Positions 1 through 8,584 of a stretch of DNA of 18,867 nt are shown piece by piece. Source of the DNA: Zelonia costaricensis. Lineage: Eukaryota > Euglenozoa > Kinetoplastea > Trypanosomatida > Trypanosomatidae. The notes beneath the pieces were generated by a model. That model worked only from the letters and a program-made list of their open reading frames with translations. It searched no databases and was not told the DNA's origin. The DNA is taken from the NCBI GenBank assembly GCA_030849075.1, contig JASAOO010003042.1:1-18867 (forward strand), given 5' to 3'. A program made the translations under genes and the position numbers. Each line of letters starts with the position of its first letter. The first letter of the stretch is position 1.

Positions 1-306
1 TTCCCGCCCCTGGCGGCCCCTATCCTTGCCCCGTCTGACGGCGCTCCCGCTCGCGCGCGTGTCGGTGTGCAACAGGAAGCGAAAGACAGCCAGAGGCGTC
101 GGTGCTTGTGTGCGTGCATGTGTGACGCCGTTTTTCTGCACTGTCTTACGTTTTCCCGCGCTCCACCACATCAGCCGCACACGTTGACTCTTCTCCCCTC
201 TTTCCCGTCACGGGGTTCTGTGTGAGGCGCGAGGGGGAGAGGAGGAGGGGAGGGGAGGGGGTCGTATTTCACGCCTAGCTTTACCTTCTCTCTTCCGTGC
301 CCCCCA

Positions 307-308
<2 letters not shown>

Positions 309-330
<22 letters not shown>
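309..330. repeat. (AC)11 dinucleotide microsatellite
   Basis: An uninterrupted run of 11 AC units lies in non-coding sequence. Dinucleotide runs of this type are common in Leishmania intergenic DNA and are likely to be length-polymorphic between strains. Confidence 0.95.
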
Positions 331-337
<7 letters not shown>

Positions 338-813
338 ACCGCGAAGAAGGCTCGTCGCGGCGGCGGCGAAAGTAACCACGAACATCAAAAAGAATCAAAT
401 CAAGAGGGAAGTGGCAAACAAGCATCCACAGTTGTCGGTCAAGGCCGTGCTCGCACGTAGGACGGACTCTCCGATGGCACGCCTCGAGCAACAGCGCGCT
501 CCTTCTACCTCCACCACTTTCGTCAAAAGGGAACGTTGATGGCTCCCCTCCCCTCCACGCGCCAATGCAGAAAGACCGAATAGGTTTTAGCCGCCGCACT
601 GCGCGCGGCTTCGTCGACACGATGTCTTCACCCCTTTCTACGCCCCCCCCCTCCCACCTTCACTCTCGATCCAACACAATTGTACTCCAGGAAAAGTTGA
701 CGTGTGGTGCGTCTGCTCATCTTGACCACCGCTACTCTCACCGCCATCACCACCGTCTTCTCCCTGACGCACGTGCCACACGTGCACCACAAGGGAGACG
801 ATCAGCTGGTACA

Positions 814-831
814 TGTGTGTGTGTGTGTGTG
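814..831. repeat. (TG)9 dinucleotide microsatellite
   Basis: Nine TG units lie in the same non-coding flank as the AC run at 309-330, in the opposite dinucleotide orientation. Read on one strand, the two runs are complementary and could pair over long distance in a nascent transcript. That pairing is an inference only. Confidence 0.93.
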
Positions 832-1225
832 CGTCCCGTACCCTTCCCTTTCCCTGGTGCTCCTTTCCGTAGCTTGCACTCGCCGGCCTCCCGCAGCTTT
901 TGGGGGTAGCTCTGCTCTGCTGTTGGTGCCTCTGTGGCCTCCGCCTTTCTTGTTCGCGTGCTCGTTTGAATGCTGATTTGTGGGGTGCGCGCTGCGTTGG
1001 TGCTCTGACTCGTGACTTGCTCAACGTCCCTTCTCTCACGTTACGCCCCCCCCCTCCCCCTCACGCCTCTGAAAGGGCCGGCGCCCACGGACACATACAC
1101 ACATACACACGCACAATAGCGCAGGCAGCTGCACCTTCGCTTGTGTCATTCCGTGGAGAAGACCCAGAGTCAAGCGCACGCAACGCAGGCTTGGGCAGGA
1201 AAGGAACGGACTGGGTGGGCACCGT

Positions 1226-1252
1226 CTCTTCTCCCTACTCCTTCCAACGAAG
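1226..1252 (+). promoter_or_regulatory. Putative spliced-leader acceptor for the DUF2009 gene
   Basis: A pyrimidine-rich tract at about 1225-1245 is followed by the first AG at 1251-1252. No ATG occurs between this AG and the start codon at 1345, giving a predicted 5' UTR of about 92 nt. A second AG at 1335-1336, only 8 nt before the ATG, is less likely. Trypanosomatid acceptors are usually the first AG after the tract; the exact site is inferred. Confidence 0.45.
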
Positions 1253-1344
1253 GCACCGTTGTGCCTTCATCCTCCGATCTTCCGTCGAATCGTTGACCGT
1301 CAACGCAGAGGACCAGCACGCGTGTTCGCGTTGTAGGTTTGACG

Positions 1345-2751
1345 ATGCCCTTCTTGCAGTACCCACTCCGCTTGACGGACCTCGAGCGGCAGAAGCTGCA
1401 GCTCATCGTGGCCGCCCTCAAGGTCAGCGAGTACACCGATGACGTGGATGACTTCATGCGACCGTACGGGAAGGAGGGCCGCATGGAGGCGGCGATGCGC
1501 GAGTTCATCGACGTCGTTGTCGGCCTCGCCATCGCGTCGGACGCCATTCCGCGCTCCATGAAGGAGTCGCTCATGGCCGGTGACACAACCGTCAGCACCG
1601 TCGTGCCGCTCCTCGAGGACCTGATTGAGATTGTGCGCCGCCACAAGCGCCTCAACCCGTTCAGCCATCGCGGCGAGTTCGGCAAGCTAATGATGATGTT
1701 GCAGGACGTGCAGAAGCGTGCCCTGCAGCGCGCCCTCGGCATCCAGAGCACGCTAGTCGTGCCGATCCGCACCGTAGGACAGGCGCTGGCGACTGTCGGC
1801 TGCGAGGCGCTGGTCGAGGACGAGGGGCTGCGCAGCGACTTCCTTCGGCGGAGCGGTGCGGAGAGGCAGGCGGGGATGCAGTCCCTCATCGACCGCCACG
1901 GGGCTGGCGATGCGGTGAAGAAGGAGGTCATTGAGCACTGCCTGCGCAGCATCGATGACGTGTATGCCTTTGTGCAGTCCAACACGCGGCCGCTGCACAC
2001 GCTGCGCCGCTGGCTCGCCCGCGACTTCGAGGCGATGCCGTCGGACGACCCCTACAACGTCGCGATTCGCCACGGCCGCGGTGGCGCCTGCTTCACCCAC
2101 AGCCACGCCACGCACTGCCAGTACGTGCAGGAGTCGCTGCTGCTGTGGGAGAACGTGCAGCGCAGCATCCTCACTCTCTGGGAGGTCGCCGAGGACGACA
2201 TGCTCGTCTCTGGGCAGGGGCAGTACGTCATCACGAACACGGGCCAGGGCTTCCACCGACTCTGCTCTGCGCCCAAGAGCTACGCAGGCATGTCGCGCCT
2301 GGTTCGAGATACGGAGCAGCGCATGGGCGGCTGGGTTGGCATCAAGGTGATTCACCTCGGTGACCGCGATGTGCCGAACCCGCTCGTCTTCATCGACAAG
2401 TACACAGTGATTCCGCGGCTCGTGCAGCCCGTTGTGCAGACGCTGCGTGCGCTGCGCTACGTCTTTCATGAGCTGGACGAGGAGGAGGATGGGGAGTCGC
2501 AGGGGGCGGCGCATGAGTACGACAACTACCCTGGTCTGCGCAACCTGCTCCGGTCCAAGTTCCACAGCTACGAGGAGCTGCGGCTGATGATTCTCAGCGA
2601 CTTCTTCAAGTACGCCTTTGATGGGTCGGGCGATGATGGGGGCAGCTGCATCGATGGCCGGCTCACCTCGGCGTGGAACTGGTGCCACCAGCTGAACAAA
2701 AAGACGTACTACGATGCCTTTGTGCTCACCGGCTTCTCAGGCTTCGACTGA
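1345..2751 (+). CDS. DUF2009 / UPF0652 family conserved protein of unknown function
   Basis: This encodes a 468-residue protein that matches the DUF2009 (UPF0652) family of plants, fungi and protists along its whole length. Recognisable family blocks are the HSHATHCQYVQESLLLW segment (about residues 252-268), the IHLGDRDVPNPLVFIDKYT block (336-354), and the C-terminal stretch with GRLTSAWNWC (438-447) ending in TGFSGFD (462-468). The acidic EEEDGES insert near 379-385 looks like a variable loop. No catalytic motif, membrane segment or signal peptide is visible, so a soluble protein is likely. The biochemical role of the family is not known to me. The ATG at 1345 is chosen because the frame upstream offers only a non-ATG codon two codons earlier, and no ATG lies between the acceptor and 1345. 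Third-position G/C bias is strong throughout, and both ends appear intact. Confidence 0.93.
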   Translation: MPFLQYPLRLTDLERQKLQLIVAALKVSEYTDDVDDFMRPYGKEGRMEAAMREFIDVVVGLAIASDAIPRSMKESLMAGDTTVSTVVPLLEDLIEIVRRHKRLNPFSHRGEFGKLMMMLQDVQKRALQRALGIQSTLVVPIRTVGQALATVGCEALVEDEGLRSDFLRRSGAERQAGMQSLIDRHGAGDAVKKEVIEHCLRSIDDVYAFVQSNTRPLHTLRRWLARDFEAMPSDDPYNVAIRHGRGGACFTHSHATHCQYVQESLLLWENVQRSILTLWEVAEDDMLVSGQGQYVITNTGQGFHRLCSAPKSYAGMSRLVRDTEQRMGGWVGIKVIHLGDRDVPNPLVFIDKYTVIPRLVQPVVQTLRALRYVFHELDEEEDGESQGAAHEYDNYPGLRNLLRSKFHSYEELRLMILSDFFKYAFDGSGDDGGSCIDGRLTSAWNWCHQLNKKTYYDAFVLTGFSGFD

Positions 2752-3931
2752 GCTTCGGCACGCGCTTCCGCCGGCGAGCCATCACGCCTCTCGCACCCCC
2801 CACCCCCTCACTCCCGCTTTCTGCCGGCGTCACTGCCTAGGTGCCCATGACCGCCGGAGCAGGGCACTGCTGATCGAGAGAAGCCGTCTCCGTCCCCGTC
2901 GCGGCGCCGCGGACACCTTGCTGGTGCAGAGGTCAAGGTGAACGAGAGGGGCAGAGGCGAGTTTGGAGCTTGCCGGTCTCTGCCTTCCCCCACCACACTG
3001 GAGGGTGGGGGGCGGCGGGCGGGCCGCTGCTCTGCGGCTCGCATCACCCCTTTCCCCCTCTCCCTCCACCCCCGCTGCCTTGCCCTTCTCTCTGCGCCTC
3101 GTGCGAGTGTTTTTGGGCGAGTCTTATGTTTGCATAGTGCGCGCCTGCCCCCCCCCCCTTCCCCCCTCCCCATCGCCTCTGTCTCGTTTCGCCAATCATG
3201 TGTTCCTCCGTTGTGGTTCGCTGATGGCCGCTCCTTCCCCGCCGTCTAGCCGCTTCCCCAACCCCCCCTCCCCTCGCCCCCACCCCCTGCGCAGGAGTGA
3301 CCTGGGTGAGGAGCGTGCGAGGATGGTGGTAGTGGGGCTTGGCGCACCTCGATGCCGCTGGCCGGCAGCGCGGTGCGCGTGTGTTCTTGCAGAGGAGTGG
3401 GTGCGATAAGACTCAACGCAAACAGCAAGCGAGGTCAGCTCGATCGCGCCGCCGCTTGAAGAGGTGGCGCTTTCGTGGCAGCACCCCGATACAGGAACTC
3501 CATATCCGATGGACCCGACGCGTCTTGACGGAGTTGCCTGATGCCGAACCCGCGGAGGTGGCAAAAACAAAAAGATCAAAGGATGGGACATGCAGTGGGT
3601 TGACAATTATGAAAGTTGCGTGCGAAGGCGCGCGTGCCACGGGCACCACCCTCCAACCCCTCTCGCACGCCGTGTGTCCCCATCCCCCCTTTACCCCACG
3701 TGCCTCAACCCCCCCCCCCCCACCCACTCCCGTCTCGTCGTCCCTTTTCTATCCCTCAGCATCGATCTCATCCGACACATCTCGGGGGTTCTCTAATCCA
3801 TACTCTGACGCCCCCTCGCTTCCCCCACTCTTCCCTCGGCCAACAACAAGCAGAAAAAGTGACGGGCGTACTCTCGCATCTCGACCTCTCTGAGCCCTGC
3901 GAAAACAACAACAACTGAAGCATCAGAGAAG
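2752..3931. other. Intergenic region between the DUF2009 and SR alpha genes
   Basis: About 1.2 kb without a supported gene. It contains several nearly pure pyrimidine stretches (about 3040-3075 and 3148-3175), a C13 homopolymer at 3709-3721, and the splice acceptor tract for the next gene near its right end. The left part is the 3' UTR of the DUF2009 gene. The polyadenylation site cannot be placed, because in trypanosomatids it is set by the downstream splice acceptor and not by a fixed signal. Confidence 0.6.
3811..3850 (+). promoter_or_regulatory. Putative spliced-leader acceptor for the SR alpha gene
   Basis: A C/T-rich tract at about 3811-3840 is followed by the first AG at 3849-3850. 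No ATG lies between this AG and the start at 3932, which gives a predicted 5' UTR of about 80 nt. The exact acceptor is inferred from the tract-then-first-AG pattern. Confidence 0.5.
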
Positions 3932-5755
3932 ATGATCGACACGCTCTCGATTGTGAGCGACAGTGGGGTGGTGCTGTGGCAGCAAACCACGCACGAGACC
4001 GGCCGCCGGGCCATGGTGAATCGGCTGATCCAGGAGGTTCTGCTGGAGGACCGCGCAGGGCTCACGCACTTCAGCGTCGACGACTACCAGCTCCGCTGGG
4101 CCCTCGAGAACGACGCGCGGTTCTTCGTCGTGGCTGTGTACCCCAAGTTCTTCAAGCCGCACTACATGCATGTTTTCTTGCGCGACATCGCCACGATGTT
4201 CGCCAAAAAGTACGGCAAGCAGACAGCGCAGCAGGACTTCTTCGGTGGAGCTGGCGACGCGGATAGTAACAAGGCGTCCGCCTCGCCTGGAGCGTCCAAC
4301 TTGATGGACTTTGGCGCCGAGTACGCCACACTGCTGGCCAAGTTCGATGCAAGCGAGGAGGCGGCGACTCGGCAGGGCGTCGACGGAGCGGACTCCGGCA
4401 GCGACACCGGCGCTGCTGCGGGTGGGGACGCGGCGACGCCAAGTGACGCGGACAGCGCGGGGGAGGACGGGGAGGCAGGCGAGCCCGCATCCCCGGATCA
4501 GCGCCAGCACCAGCACTCCGGTGGCAAGGTGATCGTCACCAAGGATGGGCGGCGCCTGATGCTCGGGGGAAGCCCGAAGCAGGGCAAGGCGAGCGCCTCG
4601 GAGTCGCCAGTCGCCGCAACGTCCAAGAAGCGTGGAAAGAAGCCGACCAAGTGGGACGGCGGCGGCAGCGTGCACGACCCTATGGTGGAGAAGCAGGCGC
4701 ACCAGAAGAAGGCGACCGAGGCGGAGCTGCAGGCGCAGGCGAACATACAGCGCGAGACGTACATTAAGCGCCTGCCCAACGGCGCCATCGCGCCGGTGAA
4801 GGAGCGGGAGTGGGAGGGGCAGTCGCGCGGCCGTCTGGCGACGTGGCTCCGCTCGTACGTCGGCTCGCGCGAGGTGGACGCCGAGGACCTGAAGAACATC
4901 ATTCCCGACCTGCGCGAGAAGCTCATCGCCAAAAACGTTGCGGTGGAGGTGGCCGAGCACGTGAGCAAGTCGGTGGAGACGTCGCTGGCCGGCAAGCGGC
5001 TCGGCACCTTCGACTCGCTCTACCGCACCGTCGAAGACGCGATGACGGCCTCGCTGCGCCGCATCCTGCAGCCGAAGCGGGAGGTGAACATCCTTCGCGA
5101 TGTGGCGGCGGCGAAGGCGGCGGGCAAGCCGTACTCGATCGTCCTGTGCGGCGTCAACGGTGTGGGCAAGTCGACGTCGCTGGCGAAGATGACGTACTGG
5201 TTGCAGCAGAACGGCAACTCGGTGCTTCTGGCGGCTGGCGACACGTTCCGGCACGGCGCAGTGGAGCAGCTCGAGGTGCACGGGCGCTGCCTGGGCGTAC
5301 CGGTCTTTCAGCTCGGCTACGGCACCGACCCGTCCGCCGTCGCCGCCGCCGCCGTGGCGCAAGCGGGTCGACAGCACACGGACGTTGTCATGATCGACAC
5401 AGCGGGCCGCATGCAGGATCACGAGTCCCGCATGCGCGCCCTGGCAAAGCTGATCCACGACAACCAGCCGGACCTTGTCCTCTTCGTTGGCGAGGCACTT
5501 GTCGGCAACAACGGCGTCGATCAGCTGCGCAAGTTCAATCAGTGCCTCGTGGACTTCGCCCCCATCGGCGCGCGCTCGCGTGGCATTGACGGCATTGTGC
5601 TCACGAAGTTTGACACAATCGACGACAAGGTTGGCGCCGCCCTCTCGATGGTCTACGAGCTGGGTCAGCCGATTGTGTTTGTCGGGGTTGGGCAGACGTA
5701 CCAGGACCTGAAGGTGATTGAACCCGAGGTCGTCGTGAGCGCCCTCATGAAGTAG
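3932..5755 (+). CDS. SRPRA: Signal recognition particle receptor subunit alpha (SR alpha, docking protein)
   Basis: A 607-residue GTPase of the ER membrane receptor that docks ribosome-SRP complexes during co-translational secretion. Residues 1-95 match the SRX/longin domain that binds SR beta, starting with a MIDTLSIVSDSGVVLW pattern. Residues about 105-300 form an Ala/Asp/Ser-rich then Lys-rich linker that includes the family's GKKPTKWDGGG element (235-245). The NG domain fills about 300-607. Its P-loop is GVNGVGKST (407-415), followed by the GDTFRHGAVEQL helix (436-447), DTAGRMQ (489-495), VGEALVGNNGVDQL (519-532), TKFDTIDDKVGAA (558-570) and GVGQTYQDL (585-593). Length is close to the human protein (638). 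All G motifs are present, so an active GTPase is expected. One oddity is His441 where SR alpha and FtsY normally carry Ala after the conserved DTFR. The protein has no membrane segment and should reach the ER through SR beta. Confidence 0.97.
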   Translation: MIDTLSIVSDSGVVLWQQTTHETGRRAMVNRLIQEVLLEDRAGLTHFSVDDYQLRWALENDARFFVVAVYPKFFKPHYMHVFLRDIATMFAKKYGKQTAQQDFFGGAGDADSNKASASPGASNLMDFGAEYATLLAKFDASEEAATRQGVDGADSGSDTGAAAGGDAATPSDADSAGEDGEAGEPASPDQRQHQHSGGKVIVTKDGRRLMLGGSPKQGKASASESPVAATSKKRGKKPTKWDGGGSVHDPMVEKQAHQKKATEAELQAQANIQRETYIKRLPNGAIAPVKEREWEGQSRGRLATWLRSYVGSREVDAEDLKNIIPDLREKLIAKNVAVEVAEHVSKSVETSLAGKRLGTFDSLYRTVEDAMTASLRRILQPKREVNILRDVAAAKAAGKPYSIVLCGVNGVGKSTSLAKMTYWLQQNGNSVLLAAGDTFRHGAVEQLEVHGRCLGVPVFQLGYGTDPSAVAAAAVAQAGRQHTDVVMIDTAGRMQDHESRMRALAKLIHDNQPDLVLFVGEALVGNNGVDQLRKFNQCLVDFAPIGARSRGIDGIVLTKFDTIDDKVGAALSMVYELGQPIVFVGVGQTYQDLKVIEPEVVVSALMK

Positions 5756-5833
5756 GCGCTGCGTCCGAAAAAAAAAAAAGCAATGGGTCGAGCTCTGGTG
5801 GGCAACTTGTCACCTAGGCTCATGTACGCACGC

Positions 5834-5850
5834 GTGTGTGTGTGTGTGTG
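5834..5850. repeat. (GT)n microsatellite
   Basis: Uninterrupted GT repeat of about 8.5 units, inside the presumed 3' UTR of the SR alpha gene. Confidence 0.92.
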
Positions 5851-6118
5851 GACCAGTCTCGGAGCTGCATTTGGGTTTTGTTTGTTTCCGTCGTGCTGCT
5901 GTTGCTGAGGTGCACGCGTGTAAAGCGTCTTTGCTCGAAGTGCCTTTTTTTTCCTTGTTCACCTCCTGCAGCTTCTCCTTGGCGAGGTCAGTGGGTTTGC
6001 CTCGATGCCCTTCCCGTGCACGTGTCGCTGCAGCGTTCGCCTTTCCTATGCTCCTGGCGAGACTGCGACAGCGGATAGTGTGAGGGTGTGGGTGCAGAAG
6101 TGCTCTGGGCTCTTCCTG

Positions 6119-6139
6119 GTGTGTATGTGTGTGTGTGTG
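6119..6139. repeat. Imperfect (GT)n microsatellite
   Basis: GT repeat with a single G-to-A interruption near its left end, lying about 270 bases after the previous GT run in the same intergenic region. Confidence 0.88.
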
Positions 6140-6740
6140 CGCATGATTTACGGGGTCTGTATTGCTACCCCCACGTGGTTTCTTCTCCTTGACTTCACAT
6201 CCTTCTTTCTCTCTAACGACTGCTTCCTTCCTCTCCCTCTCTCTTCCTCTACTCGAGCAGTGTGGCACTTCTTCAAACAGCTTAACCCGCTTTCGGCATG
6301 CTGGTGTCCGCATACAACGCAAAACAGGACGGACGAAAAAAAAAAGGGACAAGTGCCTTTTCACCTTCAACGCCCTCGCTGACTGCGGCGCAGGGCATCC
6401 TCGTGGACGTCCCGCGACGGTGCCTCGCTCCGGTAAGAGAGCGAGCGTCAATCGCGCCTGCCCGTCGTCGTCTCGAAAACAAAAAAAAACAGCTCCTGGA
6501 CCACTCCCCACGCGTGTTAACGTTGCCTCCTCTCCTGCCCTTTTCTCTCCTCTCTATCTCTCTGACACGCGTGCCACGCGCACCCGCTGTCTACCTTGAC
6601 GCACTGTCGTGTGCACCACCTGACTCCTCCTATCGCATCCAGACCGCGGCGGTTCACACGGCGCGCCGTCCAGCTCACACGCACCGGACTGCTTTGCGAG
6701 GGACGCGGATCGACGCTGTGCACCGACAGCGTTGCCCGCG

Positions 6741-6827
6741 CACGCTCTCTCTCTCTCTGTTTATCTTCTTCTTCGTCGTGGACTCCGCTCACGCACGATG
6801 GACGCGGCCTACTCGTGCTCCTCTCAG
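6741..6827 (+). promoter_or_regulatory. Pyrimidine tract near the start of the short ORF, acceptor position ambiguous
   Basis: A strong C/T tract with a CT repeat occupies about 6744-6776. The next AG on the + strand is not before the ATG at 6798 but inside the open frame at 6826-6827. If that AG is the acceptor, the first ATG in the mRNA is 6840 and the protein loses 14 residues. If an AG before the tract (6728-6729) is used with pyrimidines near 6530-6575, the ATG at 6798 is available. The sequence alone does not settle this. Confidence 0.35.
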
Positions 6828-7343
6828 AGGTTGCGCGAGATGCAGTCCGGCTCGCCGCTCGACGGGTTCTCCACGAGCATGCCGCGGCTGTCGCACACGC
6901 GCAAGTACGTGCAGGTCATCACATTCGACTCGGCCATGACGCTCCATGGCCGGTGTTGCGGCGCCAGTCCCCACATTGAGTTGACTCATCCTCCAGTGTC
7001 CGCACGACAAGTACCTCGTCCCGCCGTCCGTGGGGGTGGGCCCGTGGGTCCGTGCAGCGCGCAGCACCGTGGCCCCAGCTGCTTTCCTTCGCCGTGCTTG
7101 CGCACCATCCGCCGACTCCACGAGGCCCCAGCCCCGTCCAACCACACACGTGTCGTCCAAGGCGAAGTCGAGACCGCGCAGCCTGCGAGCCTCTCACTTC
7201 AGCAGACGACGCGGTGGCTGCTCTGGTCCGCTACGCCGCCCCACCTCCTCGCGGAGCTCATCAAGACCCCGCAGGACGCGGAGATCATCCTGGCCCTACT
7301 CAGAGAGGAGCAGCGCTTGCTGGAACGCTGCGGGGACAGGTGA
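6798..7343 (+). CDS. Short hypothetical protein with a possible mid-gene frame break
   Basis: The open frame encodes 181 residues and I do not recognise a family. Two parts look truly coding in this frame. The first is residues 1-52, with nearly every codon ending in G or C. The second is the C-terminal 45 residues, which form Leu-rich amphipathic helices (for example HLLAELIKTPQDAEIILALL). Between about 6952 and 7045 the third-position bias fades in this frame. There the +1 frame is strongly G/C-ending from 6985 onward and reads as plausible protein (CPHDKYLVPPSVGVGPWV). It may be a gene with two compensating indels, a decaying gene, an assembly error near the G5 run at 7031-7035, or simply a fast-evolving segment. 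The start is 6798, or 6840 if the internal AG is the splice site. No targeting signal or membrane segment is evident. Confidence 0.5.
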   Translation: MDAAYSCSSQRLREMQSGSPLDGFSTSMPRLSHTRKYVQVITFDSAMTLHGRCCGASPHIELTHPPVSARQVPRPAVRGGGPVGPCSAQHRGPSCFPSPCLRTIRRLHEAPAPSNHTRVVQGEVETAQPASLSLQQTTRWLLWSATPPHLLAELIKTPQDAEIILALLREEQRLLERCGDR

Positions 7344-7841
7344 AGCAGCGCGCTCGTTGGAGGTGCCGGAGCGACACACGACCACTCCCCTTTCTCTTGC
7401 GTTGCCTTGCACGGCAGCGCCTCGCACGGTGTTGACCGGCCCTCCCTCTCCCTCCCTTTCCTCCACCGCTACCTTGTGTTGTCTTCACAAGAACGGCACC
7501 ACTGCGCATCAGCGCGCAGTGCCGCTGTTCGAAACACAGCGGACGAGCTCGTCACCCTCTCGTGCGTCCTTCTTCCCTTCGTTGAGGGCTCGCCTCGCCG
7601 CGTGCAGCCGCCAAACGTTGCCGCTCCTCTTTTTTTTTCCCCTTTGTTGTTGTATGGGTCACCGACCGCATCTACTTCTTCTGGTCTCACCATGCCACTT
7701 TGTACTATGCATCTCACTAGCCGGTGTCTGCCTTCACACAGACGGAAGGGATCCCTCAATCCCGTGTGTGTGTTTTGTTTTTTTCTGTCGAACTTCCATC
7801 CCCCTTTCTGCTCGCGGTCTCTGTGCGCCGTCGTCCCTACG

Positions 7842-7868
7842 ACACACACACACACAACACACACACAC
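7842..7868. repeat. (AC)n microsatellite with one interruption
   Basis: AC dinucleotide run of about 13 units broken once by an extra A. It lies in intergenic DNA, about 500 bases downstream of the short ORF. Confidence 0.92.
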
Positions 7869-8377
7869 TCACATGGGGAAGCACAAGGTGAAGGCGAGCA
7901 GTGAACACACAGCAGCAGTGTTGGTGTGTGTGGACTACCGGCACAGACCTTTGCCGGGTAAGCGAGGTACGCGCGCCGCACTCCATTGTGCCGGGTTTCT
8001 CGTCTCCTCGCCTCGATCGGTGCACGACACGGACCCGCCCCCGCCCCCCCCCCCCGTTCTCGCTGTCAACTCGCCCATCACGTGCGGTTCGTGTTCTCTC
8101 CCCTACCTTACTCTTCACGCCCGTCCCCCCCCTCCCTCTCCCTCCCTCACCCGTTTCACGGGAGAACACCCCTCCCTCCAAAAACGTCGGCTTTGAATTG
8201 GGAACGCGCTGGCACCTCTGGCTGACAGCCCGCGAGGACGATCGAACCGCCACGGCAGCGTTTGTTTCCTTTTTTTCTTCTGCCTCTTGCGGCGCACTTC
8301 ATCACTCCGGTGCATCCCACCACGACTGCGCGGGTGTCGCCCTCTCTCTCCCCGTCCTCCGCTACCCACAGCTACGC

Positions 8378-8419
8378 TTGCGCTGCTTTGCCTTGCTCCT
8401 TTTGTTTTTCCTCGCACAG
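8378..8419 (+). promoter_or_regulatory. Putative spliced-leader acceptor for the NDUFAF6-like gene
   Basis: A T/C-rich tract ending in TTTGTTTTTCCTCGCACAG places an AG at 8418-8419, the clearest acceptor-like site in the window. No ATG occurs between it and the start codon at 8585, so the predicted 5' UTR is about 165 nt. Confidence 0.6.
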
Positions 8420-8584
8420 GCGGCACCGTGCGCAACTCAACACGCTGGCCGGGCACTTGGCCCGCAGTACTTCGAGCGAGCGCGGCGTACATTGCCTCCT
8501 CGTGGTGCCCCACCTTAGCCTCTTAGTCCTTCGACATCGTCCTCACACTACCAGTCCTCTGCCCCTTAGCGCTTACGAGTCGTC

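Larger units (their letters stand above)
1..1344. other. Intergenic flank and 5' UTR upstream of the DUF2009 gene
   Basis: I see no credible gene here on either strand. The open frames are short, lack the strong G/C third-position bias of the real genes, and run through simple repeats. The stretch holds an (AC)11 run, a (TG)9 run, imperfect CA repeats around 1090-1113, and a C9 tract at 1046-1054. The leftmost part is probably the 3' UTR of a gene lying off the window, but this cannot be shown. The rightmost ~100 bases are the 5' UTR of the next gene and contain no upstream ATG between the proposed splice acceptor and the start codon. Confidence 0.6.
5756..6797. other. Intergenic region between SR alpha and the short ORF
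   Basis: About 1 kb with no supported gene. An A12 run (5768-5779) sits just 12 bases after the SR alpha stop. Two GT-type microsatellites follow (5834-5850 and 6119-6139), then C/T-rich stretches at about 6190-6255 and 6530-6575 that could serve as acceptor tracts. Open frames here on both strands contain the repeats and lack coding bias. Confidence 0.6.
7344..8584. other. Intergenic region between the short ORF and the NDUFAF6-like gene
   Basis: About 1.2 kb without a convincing gene. It carries T/C-rich stretches (about 7620-7645), a CA microsatellite (7842-7868), a C12 run near 8044-8055, and further pyrimidine tracts before the next gene. An open frame from the ATG at 7873 begins with coding-like codons (MGKHKVKAS) but soon becomes low-complexity Pro-rich sequence over C homopolymers, so I do not annotate it. 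Confidence 0.55.
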